A stretch of 64,000 nt of DNA from Variovorax sp. PBS-H4 (GTDB taxonomy: Bacteria; Pseudomonadota; Gammaproteobacteria; Burkholderiales; Burkholderiaceae_C). Under the pieces are notes generated by a model. That model was not told the origin of the DNA, made no database searches, and was given only the letters and a program-made list of their open reading frames with translations. The stretch covers positions 5,388,001-5,452,000 of the forward strand of contig NZ_LR594675.1 in assembly GCF_901827205.1 (NCBI RefSeq), written 5' to 3'. Below, piece after piece: positions 25,503-33,010 of the stretch (within the stretch, counting starts at the first letter, position 1; every line of letters begins with the position of its first letter). The position numbers were made by a program, and so were the translations under genes.

Positions 25503-26255
25503 ATGTCCAAGACCTACCGCATCGGCCAGATCGTGCCGAGTTCCAACACGACGATGGAGACGGAGATCCCGGCCATGCTTCGCATGCGCGAGCAGATCCG
25601 CCCCGAGCGCTTCACCTTCCACTCCAGCCGAATGCGCATGAAGACGGTGAAGAAGGAGGAGCTGGCCGCCATGGACGCCGAGTCCGACCGCTGTGCGGTG
25701 GAGTTGAGCGACGCCCGCGTCGACGTGCTGGGCTACGCCTGCCTGGTGGCCATCATGTCCATGGGCCGCGGCTACCACCGGGTTTCCGAGAGGCGCCTGC
25801 GCGAGCACACCGAGGCCAACGACGGCAACGCGCCGGTGGTGACCAGCGCCGGCGCGCTGGTCGATGCGCTCAAGGTTATCGGCGCCAGGCGCATCGCCCT
25901 GGTCGCGCCCTACATGAAACCCCTGACCGAACTGGTTGTGGACTACATCCGCAACGAGGGCTACGAGGTGGTGGACTGGCACGCGCTGGAGATCCCGGAC
26001 AACCTGGCCGTCGGCCGCCACGACCCGGCCCTCCTGCCCGGGATCGTCGCCGCCATGAACACGCGTGACGTGGACGCCATCGTGCTGTCGGCCTGCGTGC
26101 AGATGCCCTCGCTGCCCTCCGTGGCCAAGGTGGAGGCGCTGACCGGCAAGCCCGTGATTACCGCCGCCATCGCGACTACCTACGCCATGCTCAAGGCGCT
26201 TGATCTCGAGCCGGTGGTGCCGGGCGCGGGCGTGCTGCTGTCGGGCGCGTACTGA
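25503..26255 (+). CDS. maiA: Maleate cis-trans isomerase
   Basis: A 250-residue Asp/Glu racemase-superfamily enzyme that turns maleate into fumarate, the last pathway step. The two catalytic cysteines are Cys80 (YACLVAIMS) and Cys198 (LSACVQMPS), with the same 118-residue separation as the Cys82/Cys200 pair of characterised maleate isomerases. The N-terminal IGQIVPSSNTTMETEIPAML matches the family substrate loop. A strong AAGGAGA ribosome site precedes the ATG. It is placed before the deformylase, dioxygenase and amidase genes on one transcript. Confidence 0.92.
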   Translation: MSKTYRIGQIVPSSNTTMETEIPAMLRMREQIRPERFTFHSSRMRMKTVKKEELAAMDAESDRCAVELSDARVDVLGYACLVAIMSMGRGYHRVSERRLREHTEANDGNAPVVTSAGALVDALKVIGARRIALVAPYMKPLTELVVDYIRNEGYEVVDWHALEIPDNLAVGRHDPALLPGIVAAMNTRDVDAIVLSACVQMPSLPSVAKVEALTGKPVITAAIATTYAMLKALDLEPVVPGAGVLLSGAY

Positions 26256-26271
26256 GAACGCGGGCGCATCC

Positions 26272-27117
26272 ATGACCGGCAGCACCTTCCTCTACGGCGC
26301 CAACGCACGGGCCAACGGCATCCGCCAGCACTACCTGCGCTACGGCGGCAAGGGCCGCCCGGTGATCCTGGTGCCGGGCATCACCAGCCCCGCCGTCACC
26401 TGGGGGTTCGTGGCCGAGCGCTTCGGCCGGCACTTCGACACCTACGTGCTCGACGTGCGCGGCCGCGGCCTGTCGGAAGCCTCGGACACGCTCGACTACG
26501 GGCTCGATGCCTGTGCCGACGACGTCGGGGCCCTCTCGGCCGCGCTGGGCCTGCAAGGCTACGCGCTGGTCGGCCACTCGATGGGCGGGCGCATCGGCGT
26601 GCGCACAGCGCGGCGGCACCCGGCCGGGTTGGAACGCCTGGTACTGGTCGACCCGCCCGTCTCGGGACCAGGCCGGCGCGCCTACCCGGCGAAACTCGAC
26701 TGGTACATCGACTCGATCCGCCTGATGCGCCAGGGCGCCGGCGTCGAGGCGCTGCGTCCTTTCTCGCCGACCTGGACGGACGCGCAGTTGCAACTGCGAT
26801 CCGAATGGCTTCACACCTGCGACGAGCGCGCCATCGTTGCCTCGTACGACGGCTTCCACCAGGATGACATCCACGCCGACCTGCCCGCCGTCAAGGTGCC
26901 CACGCTGCTGATGGTGGCCGGCCGAGGCGACGTCATCCGGCCCGAAGACATCGACGAACTGCAGCGCCTCGTGCCGCAACTGCAGACCGTGCACGTGCCC
27001 ACGGCGGGGCACATGATTCCCTGGGACGACGAGGCGGCCTTCCATGCCGCGTTCGGCGACTTCCTGGGCGAGCCCCTTTCGGCACATCGAGCACAAGGAG
27101 ACTGCCATGCCCGTTAG
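26272..27117 (+). CDS. nicD: N-formylmaleamate deformylase (NicD-like alpha/beta hydrolase)
   Basis: A 281-residue alpha/beta hydrolase. The triad is Ser103 (GHSMGGR), Asp127 (LVDPP) and His247 (TAGHMIPWDD), each offset by two from Ser101/Asp125/His245 of Pseudomonas putida NicD as I recall them. The oxyanion region is VPGITSPAVTWGF. It hydrolyses N-formylmaleamate to maleamate and formate in the cytoplasm. The start at 26272 lies 16 bases after maiA; the stop overlaps nicX by 11 bases. Confidence 0.92.
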   Translation: MTGSTFLYGANARANGIRQHYLRYGGKGRPVILVPGITSPAVTWGFVAERFGRHFDTYVLDVRGRGLSEASDTLDYGLDACADDVGALSAALGLQGYALVGHSMGGRIGVRTARRHPAGLERLVLVDPPVSGPGRRAYPAKLDWYIDSIRLMRQGAGVEALRPFSPTWTDAQLQLRSEWLHTCDERAIVASYDGFHQDDIHADLPAVKVPTLLMVAGRGDVIRPEDIDELQRLVPQLQTVHVPTAGHMIPWDDEAAFHAAFGDFLGEPLSAHRAQGDCHAR

Positions 27118-28162
27118 CGACCATCAATTGATCGACGCCTGGAAGCAGGTGCTGACGCTCTCGAAGCTCGAGCCCGGCCAGACCGTCACCGTGCTGACCA
27201 GCGCGGCCACGCATCCGCAGACGCTGTCGTGCGCCCTCCTCGCGTGCCAGCAGATGGGTGCCATCGCCAACCGGCTCGATCTTCCGCCGGTGAATGCCGA
27301 GAAAGCCTTGAGCCGCGACAGCCTGGCCTACCTCGGCACGACGCCGCTGACCGGCAACCGGGCCGCCATCGCGGCCCTCAAGGCCAGCGACCTGGTGCTG
27401 GACCTGATGACGCTGCTGTTCTCGCCGGAGCAGCACGAGATCCTTGCCGGCGGCACCAGGATCCTGCTGGCCGTCGAACCCCCGGAAGTGCTGGTGCGCA
27501 TGGTGCCGACGGCAGCCGACCGCAAGCGGGTCAAGGCGGCTGCGGCTCGCCTGGGCGCGGCGCGCGAGATGCACGTGACCTCGGCGGCCGGCACCGACCT
27601 GCGCTGTCGGATAGGCGAGTTCCCGGCCATCAGCGAATACGGCTTTGTCGACGAGCCCGGCCGCTGGGACCACTGGCCCAGCGGCTTCGCGCTGACCTGG
27701 CCCGACGAGGGCGGCGCGAGCGGGCGCATCGTCATCGACCGCGGCGACATCCTGCTGCCGCAGAAGTCCTACGTGTCCGAGGCGATCGTGCTCACGGTGG
27801 AGAACGGCTACGCGACCCACATCGAGGGCGGGCTCGACGCCGAACTGCTCAGCGACTACATGGCCTCGTTCGGCGACCCCGAGGCCTACGCGATCTCGCA
27901 CATCGGCTGGGGACTGCAGCCGCGGGCGCACTGGTCGACACTGGGCCTGTACGACCGCGAGGCAACCATCGGCATGGACGCACGCGCCTACGAGGGCAAT
28001 TTCCTGTTCTCGCTGGGCCCGAACAACGAGGCGGGCGGCCAGCGCACCACCGCCTGCCACATCGACATTCCGCTGCGCAAGTGCACCGTCAGGCTGGACG
28101 GCGATGAAAAGGTGAAGGACGGCAAGGTTCTGGACAACGAGGAGCACGCCGATGCACGCTGA
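27107..28162 (+). CDS. nicX: 2,5-dihydroxypyridine 5,6-dioxygenase (NicX-like)
   Basis: A 351-residue non-haem Fe(II) ring-cleavage dioxygenase of the NicX/PicD family, structurally close to M29 aminopeptidases. The iron ligands His265 (SHIGWGLQPR), His318 and Asp320 (CHIDIPLR) have exactly the numbering I recall for P. putida NicX, as does the overall length. Other shared stretches are ILLAVEPPEVLVRM and EPGRWDHWPSGF. It opens 2,5-dihydroxypyridine to N-formylmaleamate, the diagnostic step of the maleamate pathway. It overlaps nicD upstream and nicF downstream by 11 bases each. Confidence 0.95.
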   Translation: MPVSDHQLIDAWKQVLTLSKLEPGQTVTVLTSAATHPQTLSCALLACQQMGAIANRLDLPPVNAEKALSRDSLAYLGTTPLTGNRAAIAALKASDLVLDLMTLLFSPEQHEILAGGTRILLAVEPPEVLVRMVPTAADRKRVKAAAARLGAAREMHVTSAAGTDLRCRIGEFPAISEYGFVDEPGRWDHWPSGFALTWPDEGGASGRIVIDRGDILLPQKSYVSEAIVLTVENGYATHIEGGLDAELLSDYMASFGDPEAYAISHIGWGLQPRAHWSTLGLYDREATIGMDARAYEGNFLFSLGPNNEAGGQRTTACHIDIPLRKCTVRLDGDEKVKDGKVLDNEEHADAR

Positions 28163-28790
28163 GATCGAGACCTATCAACGACAAGGATTCGGGACCGCCC
28201 TCGAACTGCGTGCCCCCGTGGGCCTGCTGATCGTCGATTTCGTCAACGGCTTCGCGGACCCAGCCGTGTTCGGGGGCGGCAACATCCCCCAGGCGATCGA
28301 CGAGACCGTTGCGCTGCTGGCCGCAGCCCGCGAGCGCCAATGGCCTGTCGCGCACAGCCGGATTGTCTATGCCGACGACGGCGCCGACCACAACATCTTC
28401 TCGCTCAAGGTCCCGGGCATGCTCACGCTCAAGGAGGACGACCCGCGCAGCGCGATCGTTCCCCGGCTGGCGCCGCGGCCCGGCGAGCTTGTCGTTCGCA
28501 AGACGGTGCCCTCGGCATTCTTCGGCACATCGCTGGCGGCATGGCTGAGCCAGCGCGGCGTGCAGACCCTGGTGGTGGCCGGTGCAGTCACAAGCGGCTG
28601 CGTGCGCGCCAGTGTGGTGGATGCGATGTCCCACGGGCTCCGGCCGCTCGTCGTGTCGGACTGCGTCGGCGATCGTGCCCCCGACCCGCACGACGCCAAC
28701 CTTTTCGACATGGCGCAGAAATACGCCGCGGTCATGAAGCGCGATGACGCACTGGCCGCACTGGACCTGGCTTGCGGGGCCGGCGCCTGA
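28152..28790 (+). CDS. nicF: Maleamate amidohydrolase (NicF-like)
   Basis: A 212-residue isochorismatase-like hydrolase. The catalytic triad Asp29 (IVDFVNGF), Lys117 (VRKTVPSAFFGT) and Cys150 (AVTSGCVRAS) has the same residue numbers that I recall for Bordetella NicF. It releases ammonia from maleamate to give maleate, which the isomerase at 25503 turns into fumarate. It is the last gene of the operon and converges on pcaF. Ring nitrogen thus becomes ammonium, so the cluster can supply nitrogen as well as carbon. Confidence 0.95.
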   Translation: MHAEIETYQRQGFGTALELRAPVGLLIVDFVNGFADPAVFGGGNIPQAIDETVALLAAARERQWPVAHSRIVYADDGADHNIFSLKVPGMLTLKEDDPRSAIVPRLAPRPGELVVRKTVPSAFFGTSLAAWLSQRGVQTLVVAGAVTSGCVRASVVDAMSHGLRPLVVSDCVGDRAPDPHDANLFDMAQKYAAVMKRDDALAALDLACGAGA

Positions 28791-28869
28791 CCTGGGCGCG
28801 ATGGCGTCTGCCAACTCGCCAGCGAGATCCAGGAACGCTCGCCCGCCTGTGGTCGTCGTCGAGCACCGA

Positions 28870-28885
28870 GCCTGCCCTGGCAGGC
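28870..28885. terminator. Weak hairpin between convergent nicF and pcaF
   Basis: An inverted repeat GCCTGCC-CT-GGCAGGC lies in the 123-base gap between the two convergent genes. It has no T-tract on either side, so intrinsic termination would be weak. It is the only stem-loop that I see in the gap. Confidence 0.3.
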
Positions 28886-28913
28886 GCCGACCTCGCGTAC
28901 CTGCCGAGCCCGA

Positions 28914-30119
28914 TCAGACCCGCTCGAGGATGAGCGCGATCCCCTGCCCCACCCCGATGCACATCGTGCACAGCGCATAGCGGCCGCCACCCTTGTGCAG
29001 CTGGTTGACCGCGGTGGTGGCCAGCCGCGCGCCGCTGGCGCCCAGCGGGTGGCCCAGCGCGATCGCGCCGCCGTTGATGTTCACGCGCGCGTCGTCGTCC
29101 TTCAGCCCGAGCAGGCGCAGCACCGCCAGGCCCTGCGCGGCGAAGGCCTCGTTGAGTTCGATGACGTCGATCTGGTCGAGTTTCAGGCCGGTGAGCTTCA
29201 GCACCTTCTCGGTGGCCGGCGCCGGGCCGATGCCCATCACGCGCGGCGGCACGCCGGCCGTGGCCATGCCCACCACGCGGGCGCGCGGCGTCAGGCCGTT
29301 CTTCGCCGCGCTCGCCTCGTCGGCCAGCAGCAGCGCGCAGGCGCCATCGTTCACGCCGCTGGCATTGCCGGCCGTCACCGTGCCGTCGGGGCGCACCACG
29401 CCCTTGAGCTTGGCGAGGGCTTCCAGGCTGGTGTCGCGCGGATGCTCGTCCTTGTTCACGACGACGGGGTCGCCCTTCTTCTGCGGCACCATCACCGGCA
29501 CGATCTCGGCATCGAAGAAGCCGGACTTCTGCGCCGCGACAGCGCGCTGCTGCGAGGCCAGTGCCATGCGGTCCTGGGCCTCGCGCTCGATCTTGTAGTC
29601 GGTCGCCACGTTCTCTGCCGTTTCCGGCATGGAATCGACGCCGTACTGGGCCTTCATGAGCTTGTTCACGAAGCGCCAGCCGATCGTGGTGTCGTACACC
29701 GCGTTGCTCCGGCTGAAGGCGCTCTCGGCCTTCGGCATGACGAAGGGCGCGCGGCTCATGCTCTCGACGCCGCCCGCGATCATCAGACCGGCCTCGCCGG
29801 CCTTGATGGCGCGCGCCGCGCTGCCCACCGCGTCCAGACCCGAGCCGCACAGCCGGTTGATGGTGGCGCCGCCGAGTTCCAGCGGCAGCCCCGCCAGCAG
29901 CGCCGACATGCGCGCCACGTTGCGGTTGTCTTCGCCGGCCTGGTTGGCGCAGCCATACAGCACGTCGGTCACGGCCTGCCAGTCGACCTCCTTGTTGCGC
30001 TCCATCAGCGCCTTGAGGGGGACGGCGCCCAGGTCGTCGGTGCGCACGCTGGAGAGAGAGCCGCCGTAGCGGCCGAAGGGGGTGCGAACGGCGTCGCAGA
30101 TAAAGGCTTGGTTCGTCAT
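28914..30119 (-). CDS. pcaF: 3-oxoadipyl-CoA thiolase
   Basis: A 401-residue degradative thiolase, the typical PcaF length. The nucleophilic Cys is in NRLCGSGLDAVG near residue 91; the His is in GGAIALGHPLGASGARL and the second Cys in LCTMCIGVGQG. The start at 30119 (MTNQAFICDAVRTPFGRYGG) matches the family N-terminus; longer in-frame starts were rejected. It cleaves 3-oxoadipyl-CoA to succinyl-CoA and acetyl-CoA and is the third gene of pcaIJF, 25 bases after pcaJ. Confidence 0.93.
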   Translation of the reverse strand: MTNQAFICDAVRTPFGRYGGSLSSVRTDDLGAVPLKALMERNKEVDWQAVTDVLYGCANQAGEDNRNVARMSALLAGLPLELGGATINRLCGSGLDAVGSAARAIKAGEAGLMIAGGVESMSRAPFVMPKAESAFSRSNAVYDTTIGWRFVNKLMKAQYGVDSMPETAENVATDYKIEREAQDRMALASQQRAVAAQKSGFFDAEIVPVMVPQKKGDPVVVNKDEHPRDTSLEALAKLKGVVRPDGTVTAGNASGVNDGACALLLADEASAAKNGLTPRARVVGMATAGVPPRVMGIGPAPATEKVLKLTGLKLDQIDVIELNEAFAAQGLAVLRLLGLKDDDARVNINGGAIALGHPLGASGARLATTAVNQLHKGGGRYALCTMCIGVGQGIALILERV

Positions 30120-30144
30120 GGTGCGTCGGTGGTTGAAGGTGTTT

Positions 30145-30795
30145 TCAGGCGGCGATCGGCAGGCCGACCAGTTTTTCCAGCTCGGCGTGTTCGAGGCCAT
30201 CGACCTTGTCGATGAGCTTGAGCCCCGCAGGCGTGCATTCGAGCGTGGCGAGATCGGAGTACACGCGCTTCACGCAGCCGATGCCGGTCAGCGGATAGGT
30301 GCATTTCGAGACAATCTTGCTCTCGCCTTTCTTGGTGAGCAAGTCCATCATCACCCAGGTCTGCTTGGCGCCGATGGCCAGGTCCATGGCCCCGCCGACC
30401 GCCGGGATCGCGCCCGCCTCACCGGTGCTCCAGTTGGCCAGGTCGCCGGTGGCCGAGACCTGGAAAGCGCCCAGCACACAGATGTCGAGGTGGCCGCCGC
30501 GCATCATCGCGAAGCTGTCGGCATGGTGGAAGTACGCGCCGCCCGGCAGCAGGGTGACGGGCTGCTTGCCGGCGTTGATGAGGTCGTAGTCTTCGTCGCC
30601 CGGCAGTGGCGCGGGGCCCATGCCGAGGATGCCGTTCTCGCTGTGGAGGATGACCTCGCGGCCGGCCGGCAGGTGGTTGGCCACCAGCGTAGGCTGGCCG
30701 ATGCCGAGGTTGACGACGGCGCCGTCGAAGATGTCCTGCGCGACCCGCGCGGCGAGCTGGTCCTTGGTGCGGCGTTGGTAGTTGCTCATGCTCAT
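30145..30795 (-). CDS. pcaJ: 3-oxoadipate CoA-transferase subunit B
   Basis: A 216-residue beta subunit of a family I CoA-transferase. The catalytic glutamate is in LHSENGILGMGP near residue 50; GIGQPTLVANHLP and AMMRGGHLDICVLGAFQVS are family signatures. It transfers CoA from succinyl-CoA to 3-oxoadipate together with PcaI. The start ATG at 30795 overlaps the pcaI stop by four bases; a second ATG two codons downstream is a possible alternative. Confidence 0.93.
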   Translation of the reverse strand: MSMSNYQRRTKDQLAARVAQDIFDGAVVNLGIGQPTLVANHLPAGREVILHSENGILGMGPAPLPGDEDYDLINAGKQPVTLLPGGAYFHHADSFAMMRGGHLDICVLGAFQVSATGDLANWSTGEAGAIPAVGGAMDLAIGAKQTWVMMDLLTKKGESKIVSKCTYPLTGIGCVKRVYSDLATLECTPAGLKLIDKVDGLEHAELEKLVGLPIAA

Positions 30796-31493
30796 GCTGC
30801 CTTCTTGAAGCCGCCGGCCTGGGTGGCGACGCGGTCGATCCTGACGATGCTGCTGACGAAAATGCCGGGCGTGACGATGGTCTCGGGGTCCATTTCGCCG
30901 AGCTCCACGATCTGGTGCACGGTGGCAATGGTGCGCTTCGACGCCATGGCCATCACCGGACCGAAGTTGCGCGCCGCCTTGCGGTAGACCAGGTTGCCCC
31001 AGCGGTCCCCTTGCTCGGCCTTGATCAGCGCCACGTCGCCGCGGATCGGGTACTCCAGCACGTACTGCTTGCCGTCGATCATGCGGGTCTCGCGCTCGCC
31101 GGCCAGCTCGGTGCCGAAGCCCGTGGGGCAGAAGAAGGCACCAACGCCGGCGCCGGCCGCGCGGATGCGTTCGGCCAGATTGCCCTGCGGCACCAGTTCC
31201 AACTCGAGCTTGCCGCTGCGGTAGAGCTCGTCGAACACATAGCTGTCGGCCTGTCGCGGAAAGCTGCAGATGACCTTGCGCACCCGGCCCGTCTTGAGCA
31301 GCGCGGCCAGCCCGGTGTCGCCGTTGCCGGCGTTGTTGTTGACGACGGTGAGCTCCTTGGCGCCCTGCTCGATGAGGCCGTCGATGAGCTCGTTCGGAAT
31401 GCCGGCAGTGCCGAAGCCGCCGATGAGGACCGTGGCGCCGTCGACGATGCCGGTCATGGCATCGGCGATCGAACGGGCGATCTTGTTGATCAT
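30792..31493 (-). CDS. pcaI: 3-oxoadipate CoA-transferase subunit A
   Basis: A 233-residue alpha subunit. The glycine-rich IGGFGTAGIPNELIDGL and the VVNNNAGNGDTGLAALL segment, which is characteristic of 3-oxoadipate over acetoacetate transferases, are near the N-terminus. It heads the leftward pcaIJF operon from the control region shared with pcaR. The pathway delivers succinyl-CoA and acetyl-CoA from protocatechuate or catechol; the upper pca/cat genes are not in this window. Confidence 0.93.
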   Translation of the reverse strand: MINKIARSIADAMTGIVDGATVLIGGFGTAGIPNELIDGLIEQGAKELTVVNNNAGNGDTGLAALLKTGRVRKVICSFPRQADSYVFDELYRSGKLELELVPQGNLAERIRAAGAGVGAFFCPTGFGTELAGERETRMIDGKQYVLEYPIRGDVALIKAEQGDRWGNLVYRKAARNFGPVMAMASKRTIATVHQIVELGEMDPETIVTPGIFVSSIVRIDRVATQAGGFKKAA

Positions 31494-31561
31494 TGAATCT
31501 GTCTCCGGGATAGGGGAAAGCCGAAGGCCTCGGCTTCAGGCGTGGACGAAATGCGCTGACA

Positions 31562-31611
31562 ATGTTCGAATACGCTTGTTCGTATATCGAACATGTGTTC
31601 GTATAATGAAT
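31562..31611. promoter_or_regulatory. pcaI-pcaR divergent operator/promoter region
   Basis: Three TGTTCG-N-ATA repeats start at 31563, 31577 and 31596; the middle one forms an inverted repeat GTTCG-TATAT-CGAAC (31578-31592). A perfect -10 hexamer TATAAT for pcaR is at 31602-31607, inside the third repeat, so PcaR should control its own synthesis. The repeats agree with the GTTCGATA-type PcaR boxes known in Pseudomonas. Confidence 0.75.
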
Positions 31612-31631
31612 TCTAGAGAAGATCGTCCGCC

Positions 31632-32426
31632 ATGGCAACCCGCACGCCACCCCAGAAGAAGCCCACCGCCCCCACGCCCGGAGACAGCTACGTGCAGTCC
31701 TTCGCGCGTGGTCTGCAGGTCATCCGCTCCTTCAGCGAACGTGCGCCGCGCCAGACGCTCAGCGAAGTCGCGGCGGCCACCGGCCTCACCCGCGCCGGCG
31801 CACGCCGCATCCTGCTCACGTTGCAGACGCTGGGCTACGTTCAATCCGACGGCAAGCTGTTCGCACTGACGCCCCGCATCCTCGACCTGGGCTTTGCCTA
31901 CCTGTCGTCCATGCCCATCTGGAACCGCGCCGAGCCGGTGATGGAGACGCTGGTACAGCAGGTTCAGGAGTCGTGCTCGGCGGCAGTGCTCGACGACACC
32001 GACATCGTCTATGTGCTGCGCGTGCCCACGCACAAGATCATGCGCATCAGCCTGGGCATCGGCTCGCGCCTGCCGGCGTGGTGCACCTCGATGGGCCGGC
32101 TGCTGCTCGCCGACCTCGATGACGAGGCGTTGCGTGCGCGTCTCGGCGCCTCGAGCATTGCCCCGCTCACCCGCCACACCCTGACCGACATCGATGCGCT
32201 CGTTGCCAAGGTGCAGCAGGCCCGGCGTCAGCGCTGGTGCCTGGTCAACCAGGAGCTGGAGGAAGGACTGGTGTCGATCGCCGCGCCCATCGTCGACCGG
32301 GGCGGGCGCATGGTGGCCGCGCTCAACATCAGCGGGCAGGCCAACCGCACGAGCCCCAAGGCCATGCAGGAAACGATGCTGCCGGCGCTGATGGGCGCGG
32401 CTCAGGAGATTTCGCGGCTCCTCTAG
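31632..32426 (+). CDS. pcaR: IclR-family regulator of the beta-ketoadipate pathway
   Basis: A 264-residue IclR protein. The N-terminal winged helix has SFARGLQVIRSFSERAPRQT and the HTH LSEVAAATGLTRAGARRIL, diagnostic of the PcaR/PobR/CatR subgroup, and the effector domain contains RISLGIGSRLPAWCTSMGR and NQELEEGLVSIAAPI. It is divergent from pcaIJF and should activate it with beta-ketoadipate as effector. The start is 21 bases after the end of the third TGTTCG repeat region. Confidence 0.92.
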   Translation: MATRTPPQKKPTAPTPGDSYVQSFARGLQVIRSFSERAPRQTLSEVAAATGLTRAGARRILLTLQTLGYVQSDGKLFALTPRILDLGFAYLSSMPIWNRAEPVMETLVQQVQESCSAAVLDDTDIVYVLRVPTHKIMRISLGIGSRLPAWCTSMGRLLLADLDDEALRARLGASSIAPLTRHTLTDIDALVAKVQQARRQRWCLVNQELEEGLVSIAAPIVDRGGRMVAALNISGQANRTSPKAMQETMLPALMGAAQEISRLL

Positions 32427-32446
32427 AAGCCGTTTGCTTCGTCCAG

Positions 32447-32471
32447 GAAAAAGCCGCCTCGTGGGCGGCTT
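32447..32471 (-). terminator. Intrinsic terminator of the HU gene
   Basis: Read on the complementary strand, AAGCCGCC-CACGA-GGCGGCTT is a stem of 8 pairs with a 5-base loop followed directly by a run of T (TTTTT CC). It lies 40 bases after the HU stop and 20 bases after the pcaR stop, so it also separates the convergent genes. Confidence 0.8.
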
Positions 32472-32511
32472 CGCTTCGGCATGGCCCGCGCGCAGGCGGC
32501 ACCGCAGAGGC

Positions 32512-32874
32512 TTACTTCTTCTTCGCAACTGCCTTCTTCGGCGCAGCCTTCTTCACCGCGGGCTTCGCGGCAGCCTTCTCGGCCTTGCGCTTGGCGGCCT
32601 TCGGGTCGATGGCGGCCTTGAAGGCGGCACCGGCCACGAACTTCGGCACCTTGGTCGCCGCGATCTTGATCTTCGTGCCTGCCTGGGGATTGAAGCCGGA
32701 GCGCGCGGCGCGTGCAACCTGCTTGAAAGTGCCGAAGCCGACGATCTGGACAGAGTCGTCCTTCTTCACGGCATTGACGATGGAGCTGGTGACTGTTTCG
32801 AGCACGCGCGCGGCCTCGGCCTTGCTCAGGTTGTGGCCGGTGGCGATCTTCTCGACCAGTTCGATGCGATTCAT
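32512..32874 (-). CDS. HU-family nucleoid protein with lysine/alanine-rich C-terminal tail
   Basis: A 120-residue protein. Residues 1-90 are a complete HU/IHF fold: MNRIELVEKIATGHNLSKAE, VGFGTFKQVARAARSGFNP and GTKIKIAATKVPKF, although the usual RxGRNP arm motif reads RSGFNP. Residues 91-120 are a histone H1-like KPAVKKAAPKK tail, common in Burkholderiales HU variants and expected to bind DNA non-specifically. It is monocistronic and ends at the terminator at 32447. Confidence 0.93.
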   Translation of the reverse strand: MNRIELVEKIATGHNLSKAEAARVLETVTSSIVNAVKKDDSVQIVGFGTFKQVARAARSGFNPQAGTKIKIAATKVPKFVAGAAFKAAIDPKAAKRKAEKAAAKPAVKKAAPKKAVAKKK

Positions 32875-33010
32875 TCAGATTCCTTGGATTTAGAGACACG
32901 CCGCGTTGCCTGCGGCGACCCCGGCCGATGCCCGGGCGGGCGGAGTTTACCGGTGCCCGTGACCGGCCGGCCGGGCTATCCTCGGCTTCCGACTCACATC
33001 CGACGCAGCC

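Noticed and set aside
9056..28790. Nicotinate rather than picolinate as the substrate of the pyridine cluster
   Set aside because: The flavin 6-hydroxynicotinate 3-monooxygenase (NicC) expected for nicotinate is absent, while a Rieske hydroxylase and a decarboxylase, needed for 3,6-dihydroxypicolinate, are present. 3-Hydroxypyridine is a weaker alternative because it would need no decarboxylase.
28870..28885. Strong bidirectional terminator between nicF and pcaF
   Set aside because: The stem is good but no T-tract follows in either direction, so it is listed only as a weak hairpin.
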